The position numbers and the translations under genes are program-made. Below the pieces are notes generated by a model. That model had not been told where the DNA came from. It made no database searches and saw only the letters and a program-made list of their open reading frames with translations. Source: CAG-411 sp963643465 (GTDB lineage Bacteria; Bacillota; Clostridia; Lachnospirales; Lachnospiraceae). Taken from it: a DNA stretch of 64,000 nucleotides. Below are positions 7,567 to 14,592 of the stretch, piece by piece (position 1 is the first letter of the stretch; every line of letters starts with the position of its first letter). The stretch lies in contig CAVIJT010000017.1 in the NCBI GenBank assembly GCA_963643465.1, positions 1-64,000 of the forward strand, in the 5' to 3' direction.

Positions 7567-8109
7567 ATGTCACGTATAGGAAAAATGCCTATCGCGGTAC
7601 CAGCTGGAGTAACAGTTGATATTGCAGAAAATAATAAAGTGACTGTAAAAGGTCCTAAGGGAACACTTGAGAGAGTGTTACCTTCAGAGATGACAATTAA
7701 GTTAGAAGGAACAGAAATAGTTGTTACAAGACCTAGTGATTTAAAGAAGATGAAATCTTTGCACGGATTAACCAGAACATTAATTTACAACATGGTTGTT
7801 GGTGTAACAGACGGATACGAAAAAGTTCTTGAGGTTAACGGTGTTGGATATAGAGCTGCTAAGAAGGGCAAAGTGTTGACATTATCTCTTGGATATTCTC
7901 ATCCTGTAGAAATGGAAGATCCTGAAGGTATCGAGACTGTTCTTGATGGTCAGAACAAGATTATTGTTAAGGGTATCGATAAGGAAAAGGTTGGCCAGTA
8001 CGCTGCTGAAATCAGAGAGAAGAGAGCACCAGAGCCATATAAGGGTAAAGGTATTAAATATGCTGATGAAGTTATTAGACGTAAAGTTGGTAAGACTGGT
8101 AAGAAATAA
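7567..8109 (+). CDS. rplF: 50S ribosomal protein L6
   Basis: L6 lies near the sarcin-ricin loop and the factor-binding site. The 180-residue product starts MSRIGKMPIAVPAGV, has two related beta/alpha domains, and contains EVNGVGYRAAKKGKVLTLSL and the C-terminal signature PEPYKGKGIKYADEVIRRK. AGGAGG precedes the ATG. Length is standard and rplR follows after 19 nt. Confidence 0.97.
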   Translation: MSRIGKMPIAVPAGVTVDIAENNKVTVKGPKGTLERVLPSEMTIKLEGTEIVVTRPSDLKKMKSLHGLTRTLIYNMVVGVTDGYEKVLEVNGVGYRAAKKGKVLTLSLGYSHPVEMEDPEGIETVLDGQNKIIVKGIDKEKVGQYAAEIREKRAPEPYKGKGIKYADEVIRRKVGKTGKK

Positions 8110-8128
8110 TTAAAGGAGTGAAAACAGA

Positions 8129-8497
8129 ATGGTTAGTAAAGAATCAAGAAGCAAAGTTCGCGTTAAGAAACATGAAAGATTACGTAATCGTTTTGCTGGT
8201 ACAGCAGAAAGACCACGTTTAGCTGTATTCAGAAGTAATAATCATATGTATGCTCAAATTATTGACGATACAGTTGGTAATACCTTAGTTTCAGCTTCTA
8301 CACTTGAAAAAGATGTGAAAGCTGCATTAGAAAAGACTAATGACGTTGCTGCAGCAGCATATGTTGGAAAAGTAATCGCTGAGAAAGCAAAAGCAAAGGG
8401 CATTAACACAGTTGTTTTTGATAGAGGAGGATTTATCTATCAGGGTAAGGTTAAGGCTTTAGCAGATGCAGCAAGAGAAGCAGGTCTAGAGTTCTAA
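8129..8497 (+). CDS. rplR: 50S ribosomal protein L18
   Basis: L18 binds 5S rRNA together with L5. The 122-residue product has a basic N terminus (RKVRVKKHERLRNRF-like) and the signature segments RPRLAVFRSNNHMYAQIID and VVFDRGGFIYQGKVKALADA. AAAGGAG precedes the start. The gene lies between rplF and rpsE as usual. Confidence 0.97.
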   Translation: MVSKESRSKVRVKKHERLRNRFAGTAERPRLAVFRSNNHMYAQIIDDTVGNTLVSASTLEKDVKAALEKTNDVAAAAYVGKVIAEKAKAKGINTVVFDRGGFIYQGKVKALADAAREAGLEF

Positions 8498-8513
8498 GCA
8501 AGGAGGAGAATAC

Positions 8514-9023
8514 ATGAAACGTACAATCGTTGATGCTAGTCAGTTAGAATTAGAAGATAACGTTGTAACCATTAAGCGTGTAACAAAAGTAGTAAAAGGT
8601 GGACGTAACATGAGATTTACTGCTTTGGTTGTTGTTGGAGACAAGAACGGACACGTAGGTGCAGGTTTAGGTAAAGCTGCAGAAATCCCAGAAGCTATTC
8701 GTAAGGGTAAAGAAGCAGCTGTAAAGAGTTTGATTGAATTACCAATGGATGAAAATGGTAGTGTACCACATGACTTTGTTGGAAAATTCGGTAGTGCAGA
8801 AGTATTATTGAAGAAGTCCCCAGAAGGTACTGGTATTATCGCAGGTGGTCCAGCTCGTTCCGTATTGGAGTTAGCAGGATTTAAGAATATCCGTACTAAG
8901 TCATTGGGTTCTAATAACAAACAGAATGTTGTACTTGCAACAATCGAGGGATTGAAAAACTTAAAGACTCCAGAGGAAGTTGCAAAACTTCGTGGAATCT
9001 CTGTAGATCAGTTATTCAATTAA
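8514..9023 (+). CDS. rpsE: 30S ribosomal protein S5
   Basis: S5 affects decoding accuracy and is part of the mRNA entry site. The 169-residue product has a double-stranded-RNA-like N domain with RVTKVVKGGRNMRFTALVV and the glycine-rich GHVGAGLGKAAEIPEAIRKG loop. The C domain contains GTGIIAGGPARSVLELAG. AAGGAGG precedes the ATG. A 149-nt structured gap follows it. Confidence 0.97.
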   Translation: MKRTIVDASQLELEDNVVTIKRVTKVVKGGRNMRFTALVVVGDKNGHVGAGLGKAAEIPEAIRKGKEAAVKSLIELPMDENGSVPHDFVGKFGSAEVLLKKSPEGTGIIAGGPARSVLELAGFKNIRTKSLGSNNKQNVVLATIEGLKNLKTPEEVAKLRGISVDQLFN

Positions 9024-9172
9024 TTAGAATTAGTAACCGGAAACGTGGTTGTGTCATACATGCGAAAGCGTGTATTGACATGGCGACGTGAAATCAATAG
9101 AAGATAGATCGATTGATACTAGTATGCAAGGTAGAGTAAATCTACATCAGGTATACAGAAAAGAGGTTTAAA
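9024..9172 (+). promoter_or_regulatory. Structured rpsE-rpmD intercistronic region with GAAA-capped hairpin
   Basis: A long hairpin occupies 9043-9089. Its outer stem is ACGT/ACGT, followed by an internal loop of 5 nt on each side, then TGTCA/TGACA, then TACATGC/GCGTGTA with one G-U pair, closed by a GAAA tetraloop at 9064-9067. Downstream lie ATCAAT ... ATTGAT (about 9093-9118) and GTAGA ... TCTAC around GTAAA (about 9131-9145). There is no U-run and no gene. GNRA loops commonly dock or bind proteins, so a regulatory or processing role is plausible but unproven. Confidence 0.45.
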
Positions 9173-9355
9173 ATGGCAAACAAATTAAAAATTACATTAG
9201 TGAAATCACCAATTGGTGCAATTCCTAAGCAGAAAGCTACTATTGAAGCTTTAGGTCTTAAGAAAATGCATAAAACAGTGGAATTACCTGATAACGATGC
9301 TGTTAGAGGTATGGTTTGGCATGTAAGACACTTAGTAAAAGTTGAGGAAATTTAA
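9173..9355 (+). CDS. rpmD: 50S ribosomal protein L30
   Basis: L30 is a small, late-assembling large-subunit protein. The 60-residue product has the signatures KITLVKSPIGAIPKQKATIEALGL and GMVWHVRHLVKVEE, quoted here as segments, with the usual beta-alpha-beta-alpha-beta pattern. AAGAGG precedes the ATG. It lies 15 nt before the ribosome binding region of rplO. Confidence 0.95.
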   Translation: MANKLKITLVKSPIGAIPKQKATIEALGLKKMHKTVELPDNDAVRGMVWHVRHLVKVEEI

Positions 9356-9379
9356 TAGTATAGTAAGGAGGTGCACGTA

Positions 9380-9820
9380 ATGAATTTATCAGAATTGAGA
9401 CCAGCAGAAGGTTCTAAGCATAGCAATAATTTTAGAAGAGGTCGTGGACACGGTTCAGGAAATGGTAAGACCGCTGGTAAGGGACATAAAGGACAGAAGG
9501 CTCGTTCAGGAGCACCAAGACCAGGTTTCGAAGGTGGACAGATGCCTTTATACAGAAGATTGCCTAAGAGAGGTTTCACATGCAGAAACTCTAAGGAAAT
9601 CGTTGCTATCAATGTAGATGTATTAAACCGTTTTGAAGACGGAGCTGTAGTAACAGTTGAAACATTACTTGAGGCTGGCGTAATTAAAAATCCAAAAGAT
9701 GGAGTAAAAATTCTTGGAAATGGAGAATTAACTAAGAAGCTTGAAGTTAAGGTTGACGCATTTAGTGCTTCAGCTGCTGAGAAGATTCAGGCACTTGGTG
9801 GAAAAGCAGAGGTGATGTAA
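9380..9820 (+). CDS. rplO: 50S ribosomal protein L15
   Basis: L15 is a late assembly protein with a long, basic, glycine-rich N-terminal extension. The 146-residue product begins MNLSELRPAEGSKHSNNFRRGRG and has GKGHKGQKARSGAPRPGFEGGQMPLYRRLPKRGF, seen here as the GKGHKGQKARSG and GGQMPLYRRLPKRGF segments. I chose the ATG at 9380 because AAGGAGG lies just upstream; the GTG at 9371 overlaps that site. It is directly followed by secY after 4 nt. Confidence 0.95.
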   Translation: MNLSELRPAEGSKHSNNFRRGRGHGSGNGKTAGKGHKGQKARSGAPRPGFEGGQMPLYRRLPKRGFTCRNSKEIVAINVDVLNRFEDGAVVTVETLLEAGVIKNPKDGVKILGNGELTKKLEVKVDAFSASAAEKIQALGGKAEVM

Positions 9821-9824
9821 TATT

Positions 9825-11162
9825 ATGTTAAAAAAGTTCCGCGATGCTTTAAAAGTTAAAGATATTAGGAATAAAATAATATACACCTTTTTTGCTCTTA
9901 TTGTAGTAAGAATCGGAGCATCACTTCCTATTCCAGGAGTAAGTAGAGATTATTTTTCAAGTTGGTTTTCTGAGCAGAGTGCATTGAGCTTTTTTAATGC
10001 AATGACTGGTGGATCTTTTTCCACTATGTCAGTCTTTGCTCTTAGTATTACACCATACATTACATCATCCATTATTATGCAGTTGCTTACCATTGCAATT
10101 CCAAGACTGGAAGAATTGCAGAAGGATGGAGAAGAGGGTAGAAAGAAGATTACAGAGTGGACACGTTATGTGGCAGTGTTACTTGCTATTTTAGAAAGTG
10201 CAGCTATGGCTATTGGATTTGGTAACAAGGGTTACTTTGAAAATGGTTTTGGTTTGACTGCTGTTATTATTAGTGTCGTTTCTTTGACTGCTGGTGCTAC
10301 ATTCTTGATGTGGTTGGGAGAAAGAATCACAGAAAAAGGTGTTGGAAATGGTATTTCGATTATTTTGTTAATCAATATTGTTTCCAGAATACCTGAAGAC
10401 TTATTGACTTTATACAATAAATTTATTGTAGGAGCAACAAGTTATGGTGGAAAAGCTGTTGCAGCAATTGTAATTCTTGCAGTTTTAGTTGCAATGGTAC
10501 TATTTGTCATATTATTATCTGATGCAGAGAGAAGAATTTCTGTACAGTATGCGAAAAAGTTGCAAGGAAGAAAGATGGTTGGAGGACAGTCTTCGCATAT
10601 TCCTTTGAAGGTAAACACAGCAGGAGTTATTCCTGTTATCTTTGCCGGTTCTTTATTATCTTTCCCAATTGTAATTGCTAGTTTCTTTGGAATTACACCG
10701 CAGTCTGGTGATGGAGCAACTTTGTTCCAGAAGTTATTAAAAGTTTGTAACCAAAATGACTGGTGTAATGTGACTAGCTTTGGAGAATTTAAATATACTT
10801 TAGGATTAGTAGTATATATTGTGTTAATTATTTTCTTTGCTTATTTTTATACATCGGTTACTTTCAATCCAATTGAAGTTGCCAATAATATGAAGAAGCA
10901 GGGAGGATTTATTCCAGGAATACGTCCGGGTAAACCAACTACAGATTACTTAACTAAGGTATTAAATTATGTAATTTTTATCGGAGCAGTAGGACTGACC
11001 ATTGTGGCAGTGTTACCAATTATTTTCTCTGGTGCATTTGGAGCTGACGTTTCATTTGGTGGTACATCAATCATCATTATTGTAGGTGTTGTTCTTGAGA
11101 CATTGAAGCAGATTGAATCACAGATGGTAGTACGTCATTACAAAGGTTTCTTGAGTGAATAA
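9825..11162 (+). CDS. secY: Protein translocase subunit SecY
   Basis: SecY is the channel of the Sec translocon in the cytoplasmic membrane. The 445-residue product has the expected ten hydrophobic segments. It carries the family signatures RIGASLPIPGV near the N terminus, ALSITPYITSSIIMQLL, GERITEKGVGNGISIILLIN, and FNPIEVANNMKKQGGFIPGIRPG near the C terminus, quoted in parts. The ATG lies 4 nt after rplO. A hairpin with a short U-rich tail follows the stop. Confidence 0.97.
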   Translation: MLKKFRDALKVKDIRNKIIYTFFALIVVRIGASLPIPGVSRDYFSSWFSEQSALSFFNAMTGGSFSTMSVFALSITPYITSSIIMQLLTIAIPRLEELQKDGEEGRKKITEWTRYVAVLLAILESAAMAIGFGNKGYFENGFGLTAVIISVVSLTAGATFLMWLGERITEKGVGNGISIILLINIVSRIPEDLLTLYNKFIVGATSYGGKAVAAIVILAVLVAMVLFVILLSDAERRISVQYAKKLQGRKMVGGQSSHIPLKVNTAGVIPVIFAGSLLSFPIVIASFFGITPQSGDGATLFQKLLKVCNQNDWCNVTSFGEFKYTLGLVVYIVLIIFFAYFYTSVTFNPIEVANNMKKQGGFIPGIRPGKPTTDYLTKVLNYVIFIGAVGLTIVAVLPIIFSGAFGADVSFGGTSIIIIVGVVLETLKQIESQMVVRHYKGFLSE

Positions 11163-11174
11163 AATCTGATTTTT

Positions 11175-11214
11175 GTAGCTGTGGTTGGTTGTACAACTGC
11201 AGCTACTTTTGTTT
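11175..11214 (+). terminator. Terminator-like hairpin after secY
   Basis: The outer stem GTAGCTG/CAGCTAC is perfect over 7 bp. After a small symmetric internal loop there is an inner GTTG/CAAC stem. The sequence continues with TTTTGTTT. It could be a weak or partial terminator between secY and adk, just upstream of repeat copy A. Readthrough into adk is likely, because no strong promoter is visible before adk. Confidence 0.5.
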
Positions 11215-11307
11215 ACATGAGTAGTGAGAAAAATCCAGTGCTTGTATAAAGACTTGGCAAGCGTTGCGATAATTTGAGAAACTTGTATAGAGCGTTTCTC
11301 ATGATTC
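11215..11307 (+). repeat. 93-bp intergenic element, copy A
   Basis: This 93-nt segment aligns without gaps to the copy at 43401-43493 (minus strand), with 71 of 93 positions identical by hand count, and to the copy at 13508-13600. Two hairpins recur: hairpin 1 pairs GTGCTTG with CAAGCGT using G-U pairs, and hairpin 2 pairs GAGAAAC with GTTTCTC around an 11-nt loop. A linker containing GATAATT separates them. It lies in the secY-adk gap in the same orientation as the operon. It may be a structured RNA or a miniature repeat; I do not recognise it. Confidence 0.8.
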
Positions 11308-11362
11308 ATGCGATAATTCCGCAGTTAAATACAAACAGAATTGAATATTATGGAGGTTTCAT

Positions 11363-12007
11363 ATGAAAATAATTATGTTAGGTGCTCCAGGAGCAGGAAA
11401 AGGAACACAGGCAAAAAAGATTGCTGAAAAGTATAGCATTCCACATATTTCAACTGGTGACATCTTTAGAGCAAACATTAAAGAGGGAACTGAATTAGGA
11501 AAGAAAGCAAAGGAATACATGGATAAAGGAGCTTTGGTTCCAGATGAGTTAGTATGTGATTTAGTAGTAGATCGTATTTCACAGGAAGATGCTAAAAACG
11601 GATATGTATTAGATGGTTTCCCAAGAACAATTCCACAGGCGGAAGCATTGGATGCTGCTTTGAGTAAAATCAATGAAAAAGTAGATTATGCTATTGATGT
11701 GGATGTGCCAGATGATAACATTATTAATAGAATGTCTGGAAGAAGAGCATGCGTATCATGTGGTGGAACCTATCATGTTGTATTTAACCCAACTAAGGCA
11801 GAAGGTGTATGCGATGCTTGTGGTGGACAGCTTATTTTAAGAGATGATGATAAGCCAGAGACTGTACAGAACAGATTGAAAGTATATCATGATCAGACAC
11901 AGCCTTTAATTGATTATTATACAAAGAAAAATATCTTAAAGTCTGTTGATGGAACACAGGATATGTCAAAAGTATTTGACAGCATTGTAGCTATACTTGA
12001 GGTGTAA
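11363..12007 (+). CDS. adk: Adenylate kinase
   Basis: This enzyme interconverts ATP + AMP and 2 ADP in the cytoplasm. The 214-residue product has the P-loop GAPGAGKGTQ at residues 7-16, the AMP-site segment STGDIFRANI, and DGFPRTIPQA. The LID domain has a zinc ribbon (CVSCGGTYH ... CDACGG), so this is the long zinc-binding form common in Gram-positives. TATGGAGG precedes the ATG. It sits between secY and map, the usual spc position. Confidence 0.97.
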   Translation: MKIIMLGAPGAGKGTQAKKIAEKYSIPHISTGDIFRANIKEGTELGKKAKEYMDKGALVPDELVCDLVVDRISQEDAKNGYVLDGFPRTIPQAEALDAALSKINEKVDYAIDVDVPDDNIINRMSGRRACVSCGGTYHVVFNPTKAEGVCDACGGQLILRDDDKPETVQNRLKVYHDQTQPLIDYYTKKNILKSVDGTQDMSKVFDSIVAILEV

Positions 12008-12009
12008 TC

Positions 12010-12768
12010 ATGTCTGGTATTTCAATTAAATCTGCAACGGAAATTGAACATATGCGAGAGGCAGGTCGGATTCTTTCGATTGTTCATGATGAATTAGAAA
12101 AATTTATTAAACCTGGAATTTCCACCTGGGATATTGATAAAAAAGGATATGATTTAATTAAAAGTTTTGGTTGTGAACCATCTTTTCTGAATTACAATGG
12201 TTACCCTGCATCAATATGTGTATCAATTGATGATGAAGTAGTGCATGGAATTCCAAATAAAAAGCATATTTTAAGAGAAGGAAGCATCGTTAGTCTGGAT
12301 GCTGGTGTTATTTATAAAGGTTATCATTCAGATGCTGCTCGTACTCATGGAGTTGGAGAAATTTCTAAAGAAGCACAGAAATTAATTGATGTGACAAAGC
12401 AGAGCTTTTTTGAAGGAATTCAATTTGCAAAGGCAGGAAATCATTTACATGATATTTCCCAAGCGATTCAACAGTATGTTGAGAATAACGGATTTTCTGT
12501 TGTTCGAGATTTAGTTGGTCATGGAATTGGAAAAAATCTTCATGAGGAACCGGAGGTGCCTAATTATAAAACAATTGGGCGCGGACCGAAATTGGTTCCA
12601 GGAATGACATTGGCAATTGAACCTATGGTAAATGCAGGAAGTTATGATGTTTGGTGGCTAGAAGATGATTGGACTGTTGTTACTCAGGATGGCTCTTTGT
12701 CTGCCCATTACGAAAATACTATTTTGATTACGGAAGATGGTCCTGAAATTTTATCACTAAGTAAGTAG
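12010..12768 (+). CDS. map: Methionine aminopeptidase, type I
   Basis: This metalloenzyme removes the initiator methionine from nascent proteins. The 252-residue product is a pita-bread fold with the metal ligands in LDAGVIYKGYHSDAARTHGVG (two Asp), GHGIGKNLHEEP (His), AIEPMV (Glu) and ENTILIT (Glu). It starts 2 nt after adk, with the ribosome binding sequence inside the end of adk, so the two are coupled. Length is typical for a clostridial type I enzyme. Confidence 0.96.
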   Translation: MSGISIKSATEIEHMREAGRILSIVHDELEKFIKPGISTWDIDKKGYDLIKSFGCEPSFLNYNGYPASICVSIDDEVVHGIPNKKHILREGSIVSLDAGVIYKGYHSDAARTHGVGEISKEAQKLIDVTKQSFFEGIQFAKAGNHLHDISQAIQQYVENNGFSVVRDLVGHGIGKNLHEEPEVPNYKTIGRGPKLVPGMTLAIEPMVNAGSYDVWWLEDDWTVVTQDGSLSAHYENTILITEDGPEILSLSK

Positions 12769-12774
12769 AAAGAG

Positions 12775-12806
12775 GTAACAGTACAGCCCACAGGCGGAAC
12801 TGTTAC
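12775..12806 (+). repeat. GTAAC-capped hairpin between map and the KOW gene
   Basis: GTAACAGT pairs perfectly with ACTGTTAC across 16 nt, and GCC ... GGC inside the loop adds a small inner stem. No U-run follows. It shares its GTTAC/GTAAC ends with at least five other intergenic hairpins in the window (33296, 41515, 47447, 48538, 53923), so it may belong to a dispersed palindrome family. Confidence 0.55.
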
Positions 12807-12819
12807 AGAAAGGGAAATT

Positions 12820-13074
12820 ATGCAAGAGTTTCAAGTTGGAGATTTGGTTCGTTCTATAGCAGGAAGAGATAAAGATTCCTTCTATATAATAGTAAAAATA
12901 GATGGAGAGTTTTTATATCTTGCAGATGGAAAATATAAATTTGTAGATAAACCAAAGAAGAAAAGAAAAAAGCATAGTGTCTTTATAAAAAGAAATAAAA
13001 GTGACCATACACATACCGATTTGCAAATTAAGCGAATGTTAAAGCTATATATAAAGGAAGAATTGCCGAAATAA
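12820..13074 (+). CDS. KOW-domain RNA-binding protein, L14e-like
   Basis: This 84-residue basic protein has a short beta-barrel pattern at its N terminus (FQVGDLVRSIAGRDKDSFYIIV), matching a KOW/L14e-type fold: a G-D-x-V-x-S-x-x-G-R-D turn, then a strand. It ends with a lysine-rich tail (KPKKKRKKHSV). Proteins of this kind, often called L14e/L6e/L27e-like or KOW domain-containing RNA-binding proteins, sit between map and infA in many clostridia. The likely target is rRNA or mRNA, by context; the exact role is unknown. Confidence 0.8.
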   Translation: MQEFQVGDLVRSIAGRDKDSFYIIVKIDGEFLYLADGKYKFVDKPKKKRKKHSVFIKRNKSDHTHTDLQIKRMLKLYIKEELPK

Positions 13075-13233
13075 GTTTGGCAGTCATGAATGTGTTAAAA
13101 ATCAATATTATTAATAAGAAGATTTAGTTGCTGTGTACATTTTTAGCTGTGCATTTTTGCACATACTTTGTTACAGCGAAGTGAAATCAAAATCCAGATG
13201 GACATAAGGATTAATGAAATAGGAGGAATTAAT

Positions 13234-13452
13234 ATGTCAAAAGCAGATGTAGTAGAAATTGAAGGAACCGTTGTGGAGAAACTTCCAAATGCAATGTTTA
13301 AAGTAGAGTTAGAGAATGGACACATTGTATTGGCACATATCAGTGGAAAATTAAGAATGAACTTCATTCGTATTTTGCCTGGTGATAAGGTAACATTAGA
13401 GCTTTCTCCATATGATTTGTCTAAGGGAAGAATTATTTGGAGAGATAAATAA
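13234..13452 (+). CDS. infA: Translation initiation factor IF-1
   Basis: IF-1 binds the 30S A site during initiation. The 72-residue product starts MSKADVVEIEGTVVEKLPNA and has the S1-like OB fold with MFKVELENGH and HISGKLRMNFIRILPGDKV. I chose the ATG at 13234 because AGGAGG at 13221-13226 lies just upstream. The in-frame start at 13168 would add 22 unrelated residues. It is followed by a strong hairpin and then repeat copy B, so it may be the last gene of the upstream transcription unit. Confidence 0.96.
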   Translation: MSKADVVEIEGTVVEKLPNAMFKVELENGHIVLAHISGKLRMNFIRILPGDKVTLELSPYDLSKGRIIWRDK

Positions 13453-13461
13453 GAGGCATAG

Positions 13462-13505
13462 AATTGCAGTTTAGCATCTTGGTTGTTGCTAAACTGTAAT
13501 TTTAT
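13462..13505 (+). terminator. Hairpin terminator after infA
   Basis: CAGTTTAGCA (13467-13476) pairs perfectly with TGCTAAACTG (13487-13496). With the flanking AATTG/TAATT the stem reaches 15 bp including one G-U. A TTTTATTT tract follows. This looks like an intrinsic terminator and would separate the spc genes from rpmJ-rpsM-rpoA. Confidence 0.7.
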
Positions 13506-13507
13506 TT

Positions 13508-13600
13508 ACGCAAGTAGGGAGGAAAATCTAGTGCTTGCATGAAGTGTTGACCAGCACCGCCATAATCTGCGAAACTGGAAAAGTATGTTTCTCAAGATTT
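13508..13600 (+). repeat. 93-bp intergenic element, copy B
   Basis: Copy B aligns without gaps to copies A and C and is nearly identical to C over GCTTGCATGAAG and AGCACCGCCATAATC. Hairpin 1 is GTGCT ... AGCAC with a T-C mismatch and a further G-C pair. Hairpin 2 keeps GAAAC ... GTTTC. It lies between infA and rpmJ in the same orientation as the genes, just after the terminator and about 60 nt upstream of the rpmJ promoter. Confidence 0.8.
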
Positions 13601-13658
13601 ATGTGAGTGTGACCGTAACAGCAATTAGCAAAGTTAGGAAAAAATAAACATTTTCTGC

Positions 13659-13687
13659 TTGCAATTTGCATATTCTTATGCTACAAT
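13659..13687 (+). promoter_or_regulatory. Sigma-A type promoter for rpmJ and the alpha genes
   Basis: TTGCAA at 13659-13664, a 17-nt spacer, then TACAAT at 13682-13687. A TGC precedes the -10, giving an extended -10 as well. Transcription would begin near 13694 and run into rpmJ at 13721. The position after the infA hairpin suggests that the alpha genes have their own promoter. Confidence 0.7.
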
Positions 13688-13720
13688 AACGAATGGACTT
13701 TTGTGAAAGGAGAGATTACG

Positions 13721-13834
13721 ATGAAAGTAAGATCATCAGTAAAACCGATTTGCGAAAAATGCAAGATCATCAGAAGAAAAGGAAGAGTAAGAGTAATCTG
13801 TGAAAATCCTAGACACAAACAAAGACAAGGTTAA
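13721..13834 (+). CDS. rpmJ: 50S ribosomal protein L36
   Basis: L36 is the smallest large-subunit protein. The 37-residue product reads MKVRSSVKPICEKCKIIRR then KGRVRVICENPRHKQRQG. It has the zinc ligands CxxC (residues 11 and 14), a further Cys at 27 and His at 32, so it is the zinc-binding form. AAAGGAG precedes the ATG. It is too short for most gene finders' thresholds. A long structured gap separates it from rpsM. Confidence 0.95.
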   Translation: MKVRSSVKPICEKCKIIRRKGRVRVICENPRHKQRQG

Positions 13835-14177
13835 TATTTTAGAGAAATCAGTTTCACTGTGAAGCGTTGCAACAGAGTGTTTCGTGATTTCACAATGATA
13901 TAAATTTGTTTTTGCTTTTTGTGTTACAATGCCTACAAAGGCAGTACAGAAATGTACAACATTGTGATACTGTGGACAGTCTGATTCACTGTTGCGGAAG
14001 AATGTCATTTTCATTCAACTGCCTTTAGGAATTAAAAATCAGGTCTATTCCTAATGCATGGTTTAAAGCGGCTGGAGCAATGATACACTTGGGTGTGTTG
14101 AATTGCATGAATCAATGAAACAATTGCTACGGCAATTAGAAACTATCAAAATACAAATTTTATGGAGGTTATTGCAC
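13835..14177 (+). promoter_or_regulatory. Structured leader between rpmJ and rpsM
   Basis: This 343-nt gap has no gene. A self-complementary hairpin lies at 13844-13891. An extended -10 (TGTTACAAT, 13922-13930) could start a leader. From 13937 AAAGGCAGT pairs with ACTGCCTTT at 14018-14026, enclosing three small hairpins: AATGT/ACATT, ACAGT/ACTGT, GAATG/CATTC. GCCT at 13931-13934 can instead pair with AGGC at 13939-13942, and TTAGGAAT (14025-14032) pairs with ATTCCTAA (14047-14054), overlapping the closing stem. AATTGC/GCAATT around TACG lies at 14122-14137. The pattern fits a bistable ribosomal protein leader, by inference. Confidence 0.6.
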
Positions 14178-14546
14178 ATGGCTCGTATCAGTGGTGTAGA
14201 TTTACCAAGAGAAAAACGTGTAGAAATAGGTCTTACCTATGTGTATGGTATCGGTAGAGTAAGTTCTAACCGTATCCTTGCTGAGGCAAATGTTAATCCT
14301 GACACTCGTGTAAAGGATTTAACAGATGAGGAAGTTGCAAGAATTCGTGACGTCATCGATGCTTCTCAGACTGTAGAAGGTGATTTACGTAGAGAAATCG
14401 CTATGAATATTAAGAGATTACAGGAAATCGGATGTTATAGAGGAATCCGTCATAGAAAAGGTCTTCCAGTTCGTGGACAGAAGACTAAGACAAACGCTAG
14501 AACAAGAAAAGGTCCTAAGCGTACAGTAGCGAATAAGAAGAAATAA
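14178..14546 (+). CDS. rpsM: 30S ribosomal protein S13
   Basis: S13 lies at the top of the 30S head and contacts tRNAs and L5. The 122-residue product starts MARISGVDLPREKRVEIGL, has the helix-hairpin region TYVYGIGRVSSNRIL, and ends with the basic tail GQKTKTNARTRKGPKRTVANKKK, here quoted only in part. I chose the ATG at 14178, after TGGAGG at about 14163-14168. The frame is open further upstream to 14103, but those residues are unrelated and fall in the structured leader. Confidence 0.96.
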   Translation: MARISGVDLPREKRVEIGLTYVYGIGRVSSNRILAEANVNPDTRVKDLTDEEVARIRDVIDASQTVEGDLRREIAMNIKRLQEIGCYRGIRHRKGLPVRGQKTKTNARTRKGPKRTVANKKK

Positions 14547-14592
14547 TATTTAGATTAGTAAAGAAATTTTAAATCCATAGGAGGGTTTGTCA

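Noticed and set aside
13941..14030. T-box or known riboswitch in the rpmJ-rpsM gap
   Set aside because: I see no T-box sequence or other recognisable riboswitch core; only the pairing pattern supports a regulatory RNA.
14103..14177. N-terminal extension of S13
   Set aside because: The extra 25 residues are unlike S13 and fall in a region of stable hairpins. The ATG at 14178 has TGGAGG.
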